64,000 bases of DNA from Emiliania huxleyi CCMP1516 (lineage: Eukaryota; Haptophyta; Isochrysidales; Noelaerhabdaceae). The notes below the pieces were generated by a model. It searched no databases. It was not told the DNA's origin and saw only the letters and a list, made by a program, of their open reading frames with translations. Position 1 is the stretch's first letter. Every line of letters starts with the position of its first letter. The DNA is taken from contig NW_005199901.1 in the NCBI RefSeq assembly GCF_000372725.1, positions 77,949 through 141,948 on the forward strand, given 5' to 3'. This document shows, in pieces, positions 41,490 to 51,200 of the stretch. The position numbers were made by a program, and so were the translations under genes.

Positions 41490-42399
41490 TCTGGGGGGGC
41501 GCGGGGGCCCCCGGAGGCACCGTGCGCCGCGCCGCAGTGCGGAAACGTGGCCCCGGCGCTCAGAGTCGCTCAGAGCACCAACTTCCCGATTAAGCTAGGT
41601 TAATCAGAGGGAAGATTTGGAGAGATCTCGAGGAGTACATACACATAGACCCTCCAACCATCAGAAACCTCCGACCTGATTGGTCGCACTGACCGCCGAC
41701 AGATCACTCCAGACAGCAGACAGGCCGACGTCTGCACACGGCCGGCCGGGCGAGAGGCTTGACACGATCCGACCCTGCGACCCTGACGCTGGTGCTCTAG
41801 TGATCAGACATGCACTGCTGACTGCTGCCACAATGTGCGACCTGTGCTGGCCCACTTGGCGGCCTTCCCGGTCAGTGGTGAGGCGCAGTTCAGAGCTGTC
41901 GATGGCGCGATGCCGCACTGGTCCCACATTGGTGACACTAGACCACCAAGTTTGCCGGTCCAAGAGAGAGGCACCGGCGCTGTCCTGAGAAGGTGCGTGG
42001 TCCCTCTTGACTGCCCATGCGCGCGAGGCTGTGTAGGCATAGCCTCGAGAGTGCCAGCAGCCAATCCGAGGCGACGCGCATTGCGTCAGAAGCGTGCACA
42101 CAATGGAAGGACACCTTCCTACTGGCCGTACGATCAGGTCATCACTGAATGCCTGATACTAAGGCCGCGCGAGCTATGCAGGTGATCAATTGTGCAGCAT
42201 GGCACGGGCAGCAGCGCCGAAAGGATGTTGCAAGGCGTGATAGCATGGCCGCAAGTTCGCCGAGCTCCCATGAAAACAAGTAAAAAATCGCCGAAAAAAT
42301 CCGAAAAAATCGGCGCCTGCGGCGGGCCATGGGACCCCATCTCCCCCCCGCATGGACACCCCCTCTGGCGTCTGGGGCCCCCGCGCCGGGCGGCCCAGA
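41490..42399. mobile_element. DNA transposon (910 bp) with imperfect inverted ends and 10-bp target duplication
   Basis: Direct repeats GCTCCGCCGC flank it (41480-41489 and 42400-42409). The ends are imperfect inverted repeats: TCTGGGGGGGCGCGGGGGCC on the left, TCTGGGCCGCCCGGCGCGGG on the right (reverse complement). Near its right end AAAAATCGGCGCCTGCGGCGGG matches the same relative position in the element at 9729-10482, so the two are related. There is no transposase frame. A 9-10 bp duplication fits Mutator-like elements. Confidence 0.65.
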
Positions 42400-42409
42400 G
42401 CTCCGCCGC

Positions 42410-42792
42410 CCGCCCCCGACGCACGGCGACGCGCCCTGGACGCGCCAAGAGCCCACCCAGCGCGCAGGGAGAGATCTCGTGACGCCGCTCGCAGCTCGGG
42501 CTCTCCATCACTGGAGCTGGGGTGTGTGGCTGTATTTGGGAATTGCTATTCAACGCACGAGACACACAGCTTTCGCGCGGAGAGAGACGCATGGAGCACA
42601 TCATTCCACGCTCGCCATGCGGTCGGACTCTCTTGGGACATCGAGTGTGATACTACGGTGTGCCTTTGACGGCGACCGCGAGCGCGAGAGTCAAAAGAGG
42701 GAGAGAGCGAGAGAGTGAGAGATGGCGCGGCGTGCAGGACATGGACGTAGAGGAGAGCGGGAGGTGCCGTGCTACGCCGAGGGGCGCTGCCC
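42410..42792. other. Intergenic, no gene seen
   Basis: Between the transposon and the FKBP stop. It contains GGTGTGTGGCTGTATTTG, which also occurs at about 10275, and a GA-rich run at 42690-42720. Confidence 0.4.
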
Positions 42793-43353
42793 TCAGGGCG
42801 GTGGCGCGGCTACCGACAGGAGCTCGAGCTCGTACTGCAGCTTCGCGTTGGGCGGCACCAGGTACTCTGAGCCGCCATCCTTAGTCTCGATCTTGATGCC
42901 CTTTTCTCCGTACGCCATCGCCGGCGGCACCTGGATCACGCGCTTGCCCCCCTCCTTCATCGTCGCCAGCGCCTCCTCCACACCGGGGTTGAGGATCGGC
43001 TGCTTCTTGAACTTTGCCGCGATTGGCTTGCGCCCAGGCCCCTCACTGCTGTCAAACATCTGGCCGGATGGAAGGTATGCCTTGTACTTCAGCTTGATCA
43101 GATCTCCGGCCTGCGGCACGCAAGCGACGTTGAAGGTGCCGCACTTGCCAACCTCGAGATCAAAGTACTTGACGCCGCCCTCCGTCTCAAAAAACTGCGG
43201 CGCCGCCGCCAAAGCAGGCTTCTCGAGCAGGAGCGCCGCAGCAGCCGCAGCACCAGACACGAGCTCCCTGCGCCCCACCGGCGCGGCAAATTGCTTCACA
43301 GCGGGCCTCGACTGAGGCAGCACAGCGACGGCGTGAATTAAGGCCGCATACAT
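42793..43353 (-). CDS. FKBP-type peptidyl-prolyl isomerase, thylakoid lumen
   Basis: 186 residues, single exon. The N-terminus has a hydrophobic start (MYAALIHAVAVLP) and then a twin-arginine lumenal signal, GRRELVSGAAAAAALLLEKP ending ALAA, typical of proteins moved into the thylakoid lumen by the Tat route. The FKBP domain follows: DLIKLKYKAYLPSGQMFDSS (Phe100-Asp101), PILNPGVEEALATMKEGGKR, VIQVPPAMAYGEKG and VPPNAKLQYELELLSV. The isomerase pocket residues (Tyr, Phe-Asp, Val-Ile-like, Tyr) are largely present, so it is probably active. The first residues seem short for an ER signal, so an upstream exon is possible. Confidence 0.9.
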   Translation of the reverse strand: MYAALIHAVAVLPQSRPAVKQFAAPVGRRELVSGAAAAAALLLEKPALAAAPQFFETEGGVKYFDLEVGKCGTFNVACVPQAGDLIKLKYKAYLPSGQMFDSSEGPGRKPIAAKFKKQPILNPGVEEALATMKEGGKRVIQVPPAMAYGEKGIKIETKDGGSEYLVPPNAKLQYELELLSVAAPPP

Positions 43354-44127
43354 GCTTGCTGGAGAGGACGCAGCCGCGGCAATCGAAGCAGCTCGAGAAT
43401 CGAAGCAGCTGCGCGCAGGAGAGCTCGCACAGGAAGAAAATACACAAAGGGTGCTCCAAGTGCTCCAAGGGAAAAAAAAACTGTTCAGTTTTCAAAGGCA
43501 AAAACGCCAGCCTACGCCCTCCCCTCACACTGACACTTCTCCCCTATTCCCGTCTTTAGGTTGCGCACATCTCCCAGCGAGCTAGGTTCTCCGCTTTTTC
43601 TCCCCTAGTCATCTGCCCGCGCCGCGCGCCTCTGTGGGCGTCTAGTGCAGCCACTGACAGAACTGTTCCAAAGGAGTGGTCAACGTCTCGCCTGCAGTCG
43701 GGTGGGCTCGCGCACTGCTTAGCCCTAGGGGAGGGGTGTGTGTGAGGTGTCGGAATGGTAAGGTTTCAGGCCGCCAAGGTGTGGGGGATTTGGGGGACGA
43801 GTCAGGAGCCAGCAGCCTTCCTGCTGGACCTGAGTTCACAGCTCCTCCGCCCGACGGGGTGGTCCCTTGGATTCGGGCCCCGCTCCCTTTTCCTGCGCCT
43901 GGTCTGTCCCTGTCAAGTGTGTGTTGCGAGATGCAGAGCTGGTTAGGCTGGAGCGCGGGCGGTGCGGTGGCAGGCGAGGGCAGCGCGGTAGGCGAGAGGC
44001 GGCCGCGGGGCTTCGAGTGGCGCAATAGGAGGGTAGGCTGGCTGTGGAGGGGCGCCGCGAGGCCTCGGCAAATGAGTAGTGCTTTATGAGCGGCCAGTTT
44101 TGTGCGTATTGCATATCGAGCCTGCGG
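43354..44127. other. Intergenic, no gene seen
   Basis: Open frames on both strands here lack motifs and look like chance frames. No structured RNA is recognised. Confidence 0.4.
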
Positions 44128-44195
44128 TGTGGCCTAGTTGGTGCAGCGTTCGGGTCGGGGACGTTTTGGTCGTTGGTTCGAGCCCAGCTGGTGCA
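44128..44195 (+). repeat. tRNA-like sequence, probably a tRNA-derived SINE head or pseudo-tRNA
   Basis: Contains an A-box-like TGGCCTAGTTGG and, 33 nt later, a B-box GGTTCGAGCCC with a plausible T arm (GTTGG / CCAGC around TTCGAGC). No good 7-bp acceptor stem pairs across it, so a functional tRNA is unlikely. It is followed by GGCGAGCAGG tandem units and a T-run at about 44308. Confidence 0.4.
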
Positions 44196-44595
44196 GTTCG
44201 TAGTCGCGTAGCGCGCGGGTGCGCGGCAGCCTCGGCAACCGAGGCGACAGTGGCGAGCAGGGGCGAGCAGGGGCGAGCAGGGGTCAGAGCAGTGCGGCGC
44301 GCCGAATTTTTTTCGATGGGCTCGGTCAGTGGGCGTGTCAGGAGGCGGCCGGCCGGGAGAAACTCGGCAGTAAAACTCCCGCGCCGGCCCAGGAGGTGGG
44401 AGTGTCACGGAGGCGGCCATTGGCCGCGCTCCTTGTCTTCGTGGGTCCGAGTTTTTTTTTGCTCCAAGGGAGAGGCGCCAGGCACAGGGAGCTCGCAGCG
44501 ACGAAGGAAAAAGAATCTCGTTTTCCGCTTGTCCCAAACGCCAAACCTACACCAAACACAACCTAATCCTCTCACAGTTACATACAGTCCCACAC

Positions 44596-44672
44596 AACGG
44601 GCTCTGCAGCCTGCGCTCGGCACCGGGCACCGCCTCGGTATACAAAATGCGCCTGCGGGCGGACCCTTACAG
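44596..44672. repeat. Dispersed repeat, second copy of 17066-17152
   Basis: Shares GCGCTCGGCACCGGGCACCG and ACAAAATGCGCCTGCGGGCG with the copy at 17066. The flanks to 44704 include CACAGTCCCACACAAC, which is itself repeated at 44585. Confidence 0.7.
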
Positions 44673-44704
44673 ATCACAGATCACAGTCCCACACAACACC
44701 TACC

Positions 44705-45670
44705 TCACGCACACACCTCGGCCGCCTCCCCGGAGGTGAGCCACGGCCTGCACCCGTCGAGCTCGCACTCCTCCTCCCCCTCTTCCTGCCCCGCACCCAC
44801 CGCCACCGTGGAGCCGCCGGGCTCCTCCCCGCACGCGCCACCCGCCAGGTCGTCGAGTGCCGCCTTGGCCGCGTCGACGGCTCGCGCGCCGAGCCGCACC
44901 AGGGCGAACGCCGCCGCCAGGCCGAGGGCGCAGGCCGGAAGCAGCGGCCGCCCATGCAGCGCGCCGCGGGCGAGGAGCAGCTGCTTGCCGAGCGCGGCAG
45001 AGGAGAGTATGGCCACGCTGCCGGGCAGGTTGCCCAGCGCCGTGGCGGCCATGTAGGAGGTGCCGCTCACGCCGGTGAGGCCGTACAGAAAGTTGATCGC
45101 GGGCACCGGCGTCGGGATCAGGCGCAGCAGGAAGACGGCACGGAACCCGCCCCTGGTGATCGCACGGTCGATGAAGGAGAACTGGCGCTCTGTCGTCGGC
45201 ATCTTTTGCAGCTGGCTTCGGACGCGGTCCTGCAGCAGCATCCGGCCAATGAAGAAGGCCGCGGTGGCGGCGGCAACGCCACCGGTGAGGACTATGGCGA
45301 GCGCGGTCGGGAAATCGAACATGGCTCCGCAGAGCGGCGCGAGGCCGATGTTGAGTGGGATGAGGAGGTCGCAAAAGGCATAGAGCAGACCGAAGAGCAA
45401 GGGGCTCGTGAGCTTGGCGACGGCGGCGGCCGCTCCGATGCCGGCGGCGTGGGGTTGTGACGCGGCGGCGAGGAGGCCGTCGAGAGCGGCGATGGGCTTC
45501 CCTGCTCGGGGCACCGCTCGTCGGCTGATGAATGCGAGCTGCGGCATCGTGCTGGTGAAGGCGCGTGGAGCGGCGAGAATCGGCAGTCCCTGCACACCTC
45601 GTTGTCCCTGCACACCTCCTGGCGGCGAGAGCAGTACGGCGGCGAGAGGCGGCGCCGTGAACACCAGCAT
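44705..45670 (-). CDS. VTT-domain (TVP38/TMEM64/DedA-type) membrane protein
   Basis: 321 residues from the ATG at 45670; the frame is open to 45784. The N-terminal region (MLVFTAPPLAAVLLSPPGG) could be a signal peptide and presequence. Several spans follow: PLLFGLLYAFCDLLIPLNIG, ALAIVLTGGVAAATAAFFIG, and the conserved VTT core QFSFIDRAITRGGFRAVFLLRL-IPTPVPAINFLYGLTGVS-SYMAATALGNLPGSVA, with its typical Arg-Leu-Ile-Pro and Gly-Leu-Thr-Gly-Val motifs. The tail is acidic (EEGEEECELDG). Relatives act as lipid scramblases or are involved in membrane organisation of ER, Golgi or plastid; the location here is unproven. Single exon. Confidence 0.85.
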   Translation of the reverse strand: MLVFTAPPLAAVLLSPPGGVQGQRGVQGLPILAAPRAFTSTMPQLAFISRRAVPRAGKPIAALDGLLAAASQPHAAGIGAAAAVAKLTSPLLFGLLYAFCDLLIPLNIGLAPLCGAMFDFPTALAIVLTGGVAAATAAFFIGRMLLQDRVRSQLQKMPTTERQFSFIDRAITRGGFRAVFLLRLIPTPVPAINFLYGLTGVSGTSYMAATALGNLPGSVAILSSAALGKQLLLARGALHGRPLLPACALGLAAAFALVRLGARAVDAAKAALDDLAGGACGEEPGGSTVAVGAGQEEGEEECELDGCRPWLTSGEAAEVCA

Positions 45671-45904
45671 TGCCACCAAAATTGGGGGTTTCTGATAGCG
45701 AAAAAAGAGAAAACCGCGGCCTAGAACACAACGCACTCTCATGTCGTTGCAGCGAGGAGGGCGGAGCTGCGCCGAAAGGCGCAAGAAGCCGCGAGAGCAA
45801 GGGACCGGCAGGAGGCGGCGGCGCCGCAGAACGAAGCAGAGGAGAGCGACGCGACAGAAGAAGAAGCGACAAGGGAAGAAGCGACAGACTCCCTAGGGTG
45901 GGCG

Positions 45905-46190
45905 ACGGCTAGCGCATCACACCCCTCTCCTTAAAATCCCTGTGTGGTGGCGGCGTGCCGTCCTCCCATCCCTCCCTTGGGCTGTCTGTTTTCTTTCTTT
46001 CTTTCTTTCTCATGTCGTGTCCCTTGTCAGGAGCAGCAGAGCCCCACCTGTCCCCCTGATCGTCCTTCCAAAATCCTGCTCGTGCAGGTGGGGACCCTGT
46101 CCTCCTCCCCCATCCCTCGTTTGGCTTGTCTGTTTTCTTTCTTTCTTTTCTCTCACATGACAAGCGATCCCACGTCAGCGATTGTGAAAA
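45905..46190 (+). repeat. Best-preserved copies of the dispersed repeats A' and B in tandem
   Basis: 45920-46012 (CTTAAAATCCCTGTGTGGTG ... CCATCCCTCCCTTGGG ... TTTCTTTCTTTC) is followed by 46018-46155 (CTTGTCAGGAGCAGCAGAGC ... CATCCCTCGTTTGG ... TTTCTTTC) and ACATGACAAGCGATCCCACG. The two units end with similar CCATCCCTC ... TTTCTTTC tails, so they are probably related repeats sharing a tail. Confidence 0.75.
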
Positions 46191-46237
46191 AAGAAAAATT
46201 AATTCGGGGTGCCTAAGCCAGCCAAACCTGCCCAGGG

Positions 46238-47085
46238 TTCCAACTTTTTCCGGGGTATGGTATGGTACGCTCACGGCCCAAAGGGTGGGGGGGTATGGTC
46301 CTGACCGCCCAAGGCTAGCCCTCGACAGGGGTGGGGGGGTATGGTCCCTCGGCCCCTCCCTCTACTGCCGCCGCCGAGCCCGCAGCGCCATGAGGTAGGA
46401 ACAGGCGCCCGTGTCGCAGAGCTGCTGCAGCTGCTCCACACTCCACTCGCCGACACCCTTCTGGTTGCGGAGCGCCTCAATGTCGCGCGAATCAACATAG
46501 CCGTCGCTCATGGCAAGATCTCGAACGCCAGCCGTCCAAGTTGGTTGACCTTTGTGTTGTGCGGCGACGAACAGCCGAACAGGATCTGAGCAAGCTGGTG
46601 GGGCTCAAAGCCGTCGCCGAGATGGTAATGCAGCACGGCTGTGTGCTGTATCATGAGGCTGCTGAACGCTTCGTGAACCGCCGGCACACTCTTTTTGCTG
46701 ACCTCAACGCCGCGCTCGACGCCGACGGCGTTGATGAGGGCGTGCGGTACCAGTCGCCGGCATGGACGAGGGAGCGCGCCGGCAACGAGCTGCTCGCCCG
46801 CCTGCCGCTCGCCAGGCGATTGCCAACTTCGCCGCCGCGCTCTAGACGAGCACCGGCCGGTGCTGGCGTGGAAGACGGCGGCCAGCCGCGCGTGTCTAGT
46901 GTGCGTGTCCTAAGTGTTGGTGTCTGCAGCCTCCTGGAGCCTAGCAGTAAGGCGGCCGGCGGTGGGGCGAGGGGGGGGGGGTATGGTCCCGTCGGCGGGA
47001 GGCTGGGTCTGTCAGCAGGCGGGGGGGTATGGTCTCGAGGTGGGCGTACCAGGCCATACCAAAAAGTCCGAACCCGGATTAGCGT
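46238..47085. mobile_element. Possible element bounded by inverted GGTATGG-containing ends
   Basis: Left end CAACTTTTTCCGGGGTATGG at about 46240; right end, in reverse complement, GGACTTTTTGGTATGGCCTG at about 47050-47080. Between them GGGGGGGTATGGTC occurs several times (46290, 46335, 46975, 47025). An internal minus-strand piece near 46500-46380 looks like a decayed coding fragment. No target duplication is evident. Confidence 0.35.
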
Positions 47086-47289
47086 TTCTCGGCTCACCTA
47101 CGCTTCCTGTGAAAACAGCCTAAAAGCCCCTCCTGCTCGCCACCGTGATGCCGCGGCCTCGATCCGGCTCGCCAGCGCCGTCGTCCGGCCCCACGGCCGG
47201 CTCGCCATCTCGATTTCCACTCGCCCGACGCGCTCAGTCTCCGCTGCCGGCTGCCGCAAGAGCGGCTGGCTCACGACTGCGTCTTGCCG

Positions 47290-47945
47290 GTTGTCGGATG
47301 GGAGACAGGACGTCTGGAGTGTAATCGAGTGTAACTGTGTACGTGAGATCGGTCTTGGTAACAAGCACGGTCGGTCTATCGAAGCGATGCACTCGTTTCC
47401 GTTGCCCTTCGAGCTTGACACAGAGCTCAGCGCGCCGCGCAAAACAGGAAGAGCCGTCCGGCAAGAAGATCTCGATAGGGAGCGAGAACCGTTAGAGGTG
47501 CTCCGAGAGGTATCAAGACTCCGTCATGACGCGGTAAGATCACTCCAAAAATGACCGCGCAGATGTCGGATCTCGTTGAGACATCTTGCAAAATCTGCTC
47601 TTCCCGAGCCGGCAGCACGCAGAGAGTCGCAGAAAGGCTACGTCGAGTGCTCGACGAGTTTTGAGACCTGCGCGGTCAAACCTGGGGGGAACTGACCGCA
47701 CCATGACGGACGTCCGAAACCTGCGTGAGCACCTTTGACGGTCCCCGCTCCCCATATCGAGCTCTTCTTGCCGCACGGCTCTTCCTGTTTTGCCGGCACA
47801 GAGCTCCGTGCAAGCCGTCCAACGTGGCGTGACGAGTATATCGCTTCGACGGATCGACTGTGCTTGTTATCAAGACTGATATGACGTACACAGTGACACA
47901 TCAGACGACACATATTCTCTCACCCGGCGGGCCGCAAAACGCTCT
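47290..47945. repeat. Long imperfect inverted repeat, arms about 270-300 bp
   Basis: The left arm (47290-47560) and right arm (about 47650-47945) are reverse complements at roughly 75-80 % by eye. Matching blocks include AACAAGCACGGTCG / AACAAGCACAGTCG, AAAACAGGAAGAGCCGT, GCGGCAAGAAGAGCTCGAT-like and TGACCGCGCAG. The arms meet with only a short spacer near 47610, so a transcript would fold into a long hairpin. Both arms keep stretches that read as the same peptide (VTKTDLTYTVT / VIKTDMTYTVT), so an expressed sequence may have been duplicated. Confidence 0.75.
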
Positions 47946-48236
47946 CGAGACAAGAGCCACACGAAGCCACCCGCACGGCAAGCCGCTCGTTCGTCGGACA
48001 GGCGTGCTCGATCGATGTCGGAGAGCCAAGGACAAGCCCGGAGGGCAGCCACGCAGAGTGGCGCCACTTCCCGAGCGTCGGCTTGCGCCGGAGCGCCGCA
48101 GCCAACCGTGCAGCGAGCGAGTCGGACAGAAGCCGCTAATCCGCCTCCAGGGTTGACTGGGAAATCCGATGCCCCAGCACCGCCCCTTTCCAAAGGCAAG
48201 AATTCTCGCGACACGCCCGCACAGCCCCAAGCAGGC

Positions 48237-51200
48237 ATGAGCACGGCGCCCGTTCCGCCGCCGAACAGCGTCCTGGCCGGCGTCCCGAGAGGCTCGAAGG
48301 CGAGATCGACACTGACGAGATCGTTCGCCGCCTTTTTCGCGGCTCTGGCGCTGCTCGGTGGCTCATGGCTGTCTCTGCAGAGGGAGACGCAGCAGGAGCC
48401 GGCGCCTGTGCAGACGAGTCTCATCGACGTGGGCGTCGCACGACTACGCGCCGCCGCCGCCACGGCGGCTGCCTCACCACCCGCCGCCAGCCGGATCATC
48501 CTTGCGGCGGCGCGGGTGGCTGCTTCGCCGCCGCCGCCGCCGGAGGCAGCAGCGACGGCGCCGCCGCCGCTGCCGACCAAGGCGGCGAAGCAGCTGACCG
48601 AAACGGTCCGGGCGGCGGCGTCCGTGCAGCAGCCGGGTGACGTGCCGCGCAAGGCGGTCGTCGCGATCTGCGCGCCCACGCGCTCGCAGACGGCTTGGCG
48701 GTCCGCCGCGGCAACGCGGGTGCAGACGACGCTCATCCCGTCGATCGAACGGACGATCACCGCTGCCGAGCGCGAGCGCTTCACCATCCGGCTGCACCTC
48801 GGCATCAGCGACGACGACGCGTTCTGGCGGCAGCACGCCGGCGCGCTCACCGCGCCCGCGTGGCTCGAGCTGCGCCCGTCGTATCACCCGGCGCAGCCGG
48901 GGCGCGTGCCCTTCAACGAGATGACGCGCAAGGCCTTCGACGACGGCGCGGAGTACGTCGTCCGCATCAACGACGACACGGAGTTTGTCACCGCGTCGTG
49001 GGTGACCGCCGCCGTCGGCGCGCTGCGAGGGTACACGCCGCCCAACGTCGGCGTGGTGGGGCCGACGTGCCACGAGGGCAACGTGCGCATCCTCACGCAC
49101 GACATGGTGCACCGCTCGCACCTCGCCGTCTTCGGCGTGTACTACCCGCGCGTCTTCAAGAACTGGCGCGCGCCCAGCCGCACCACGCGCGCGCCAGCCG
49201 AGTCTCTCTGCCCGCTCTGCCCGGCACACCGCCGCCGCCTCGCCGCCGCCTCTTGCCACCACGCTACCGCGACTGCCACCCGCACCGCCTCGCCACACCT
49301 CGAGCCCTCCACCCTCGCCCTCCGCCCTCAGGTATGTCGACGACTGGATCACAAAGGTGTACCAGCCGGGCCGCTCGACCAAGCTGCCCAACTGGACGGT
49401 GCGCCACCACATCGGCACGCGCGGCACGCGCTACCTAACCCCAACCCTAACCCATGTCCTAACCCTAGGTGCGCCACCACGTCGGCACGTACGGCACGCG
49501 CTACCGCATCGCCTACGAGCAGCAGGCAGCGCCGCCTTCGCCCCGCCAGAGCGCGAGCCCGACCCCAAAGCACTCTCCCACTCTCAGCCCTGCCGCTCCT
49601 TCCTGCCGCTCCTTGGCCTATCCCCGCCCCTCCTCGGCAGGGCGTCCTCGCCGCCGAGCTCGCCAGCGGCCAAGCCAAGCTCCGCGCGTACCTCGCAGCC
49701 AACGGCGGCGGCGGCGGTGCGGTCGCTCGCTCGCTCGCCGCCGTCGCCGACGCGGAGGCGGTCGCGCCGGCGGCGGGCGAGCCGGCGGCGCCGTCGACAG
49801 CCGAGTGCACCGCGATGCGGGAGACGCACGGCGTCGTGATCGGGCAGTCGTGGGGGTCGCTGCCCGTCTCCCTGCAGCGCAGGTGGGCGCAGCTGGACTA
49901 GGAACTGTCTAGGAACTGTCTAGGAACTGTCCAGGAAGTGTCTCCCTGCAGCGCAGGTGGGCGCAGCTGGACTGCGACGCGCAGCTCAGCAGCGGACCCA
50001 AACCGCGGCAGCAGCCCGCCGCGGACGGCGGCGGCGAGAGCGGCGGTGGCGGGGCGAGCGGCGGTGGCGGCGCGTTGGACGCGCTGGCGGCGCAGCTGCC
50101 GGAGGAGCCGCCGCTGCCCGCGGCGAAGCTGGACGTGGACGCGCGCGTTGGACGTGGACGCGCAGAAGAGGAGCTTATTGCGAAGATGGACGCCGCCGGC
50201 CAGCGCGAGACGCGCCTCGTCTCCGCGCCCCTCTTCCGGCAGCAGCTGAGGGCCGTGGCGGGAGGCAGCAGCGCGGCGCCGGAGGCGGTCGGCGCGCTGC
50301 TCAGGCGGCCGGCGGTGGACGCGGCAGACGTGCAGCTCGCGACGTTTTCGTGCACGGGCAACGGTCGCTTCATGCGCGTCGAGCCGGGCGCGCCCGCGGG
50401 GCATGAGCGGTGGGTAGGCTGCTCGGGCGAGGCGGGCGTCGCCGCGCTGACCGACGGGCTGTTCGAGCGGCGGCCGCTGACCGGCTCGCGCTTCGCGCTG
50501 CTCCACGTCGCGAGCCAGCGCTACCTGCAGGTGGTGCCGCGCCGGCACAAGGTAGCGTGGGTGGTTCGAGTGCAGCGCAGGCAGCCCGGCGAGACCGAGG
50601 CCTTCGAGTGGCGGAGCGGCGGCGGCGGCGGCGGCGGCGCGGCGGGCGGCGCGGACGCGGAGGATGGCTTCCTGTACAACGTGGCGTGCGGCTGCCACGT
50701 CAACTTGCGCTTTGGCACGGTGCTGCGCGGGCACGCGGAAAGGGGGCAGCCCGCGGGCGCCGTGCCGACGGCGCGGATGCGGCAGCGGCGGTACACTGTA
50801 CAGGGCGTGCGCGCTGCGCTCGCCGCCGATTCGTCGCGGCTGGCGACGGGGAGGCTGCCGCTGATGCAGCAGGTGGTGCGCATCCACACGCTCGCCGCGT
50901 CCAACGAGAAGCGAGTCGTGTCCTTCGGGCTGTACGGCGGCGACCCGCGGTACGCGACGGGCGTGCTGCGCAACGCGCAGCTCGCGCCGCTCGTCTTCCC
51001 GGGCTGGACGGTCCGCGTGTACCTTGACGGCACCGTGCCAAAGCACGTGCAGCGGCTGCTGCGGCATTACGGCGCCGAGATGGTGGACATGGACCGCCCT
51101 CCGGCCGAGCTGGCGAGCGCGACGGGCGGCCAGATCGGCGGCATGTTCTGGCGCTTCCTCGTCGCGGCGGACAGGAGCGTCGACCGGTTCATCGTGCGCG

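Noticed and set aside
46364..46511. Possible small minus-strand gene with a Gln/Leu-rich segment
   Set aside because: On counting bases, the coding-like part is interrupted by a one-base frame change, so no intact small gene exists there.
46541..47554. 337-codon plus-strand frame
   Set aside because: It runs across the end of the GGTATGG element and into one arm of the inverted repeat; no coherent domain.
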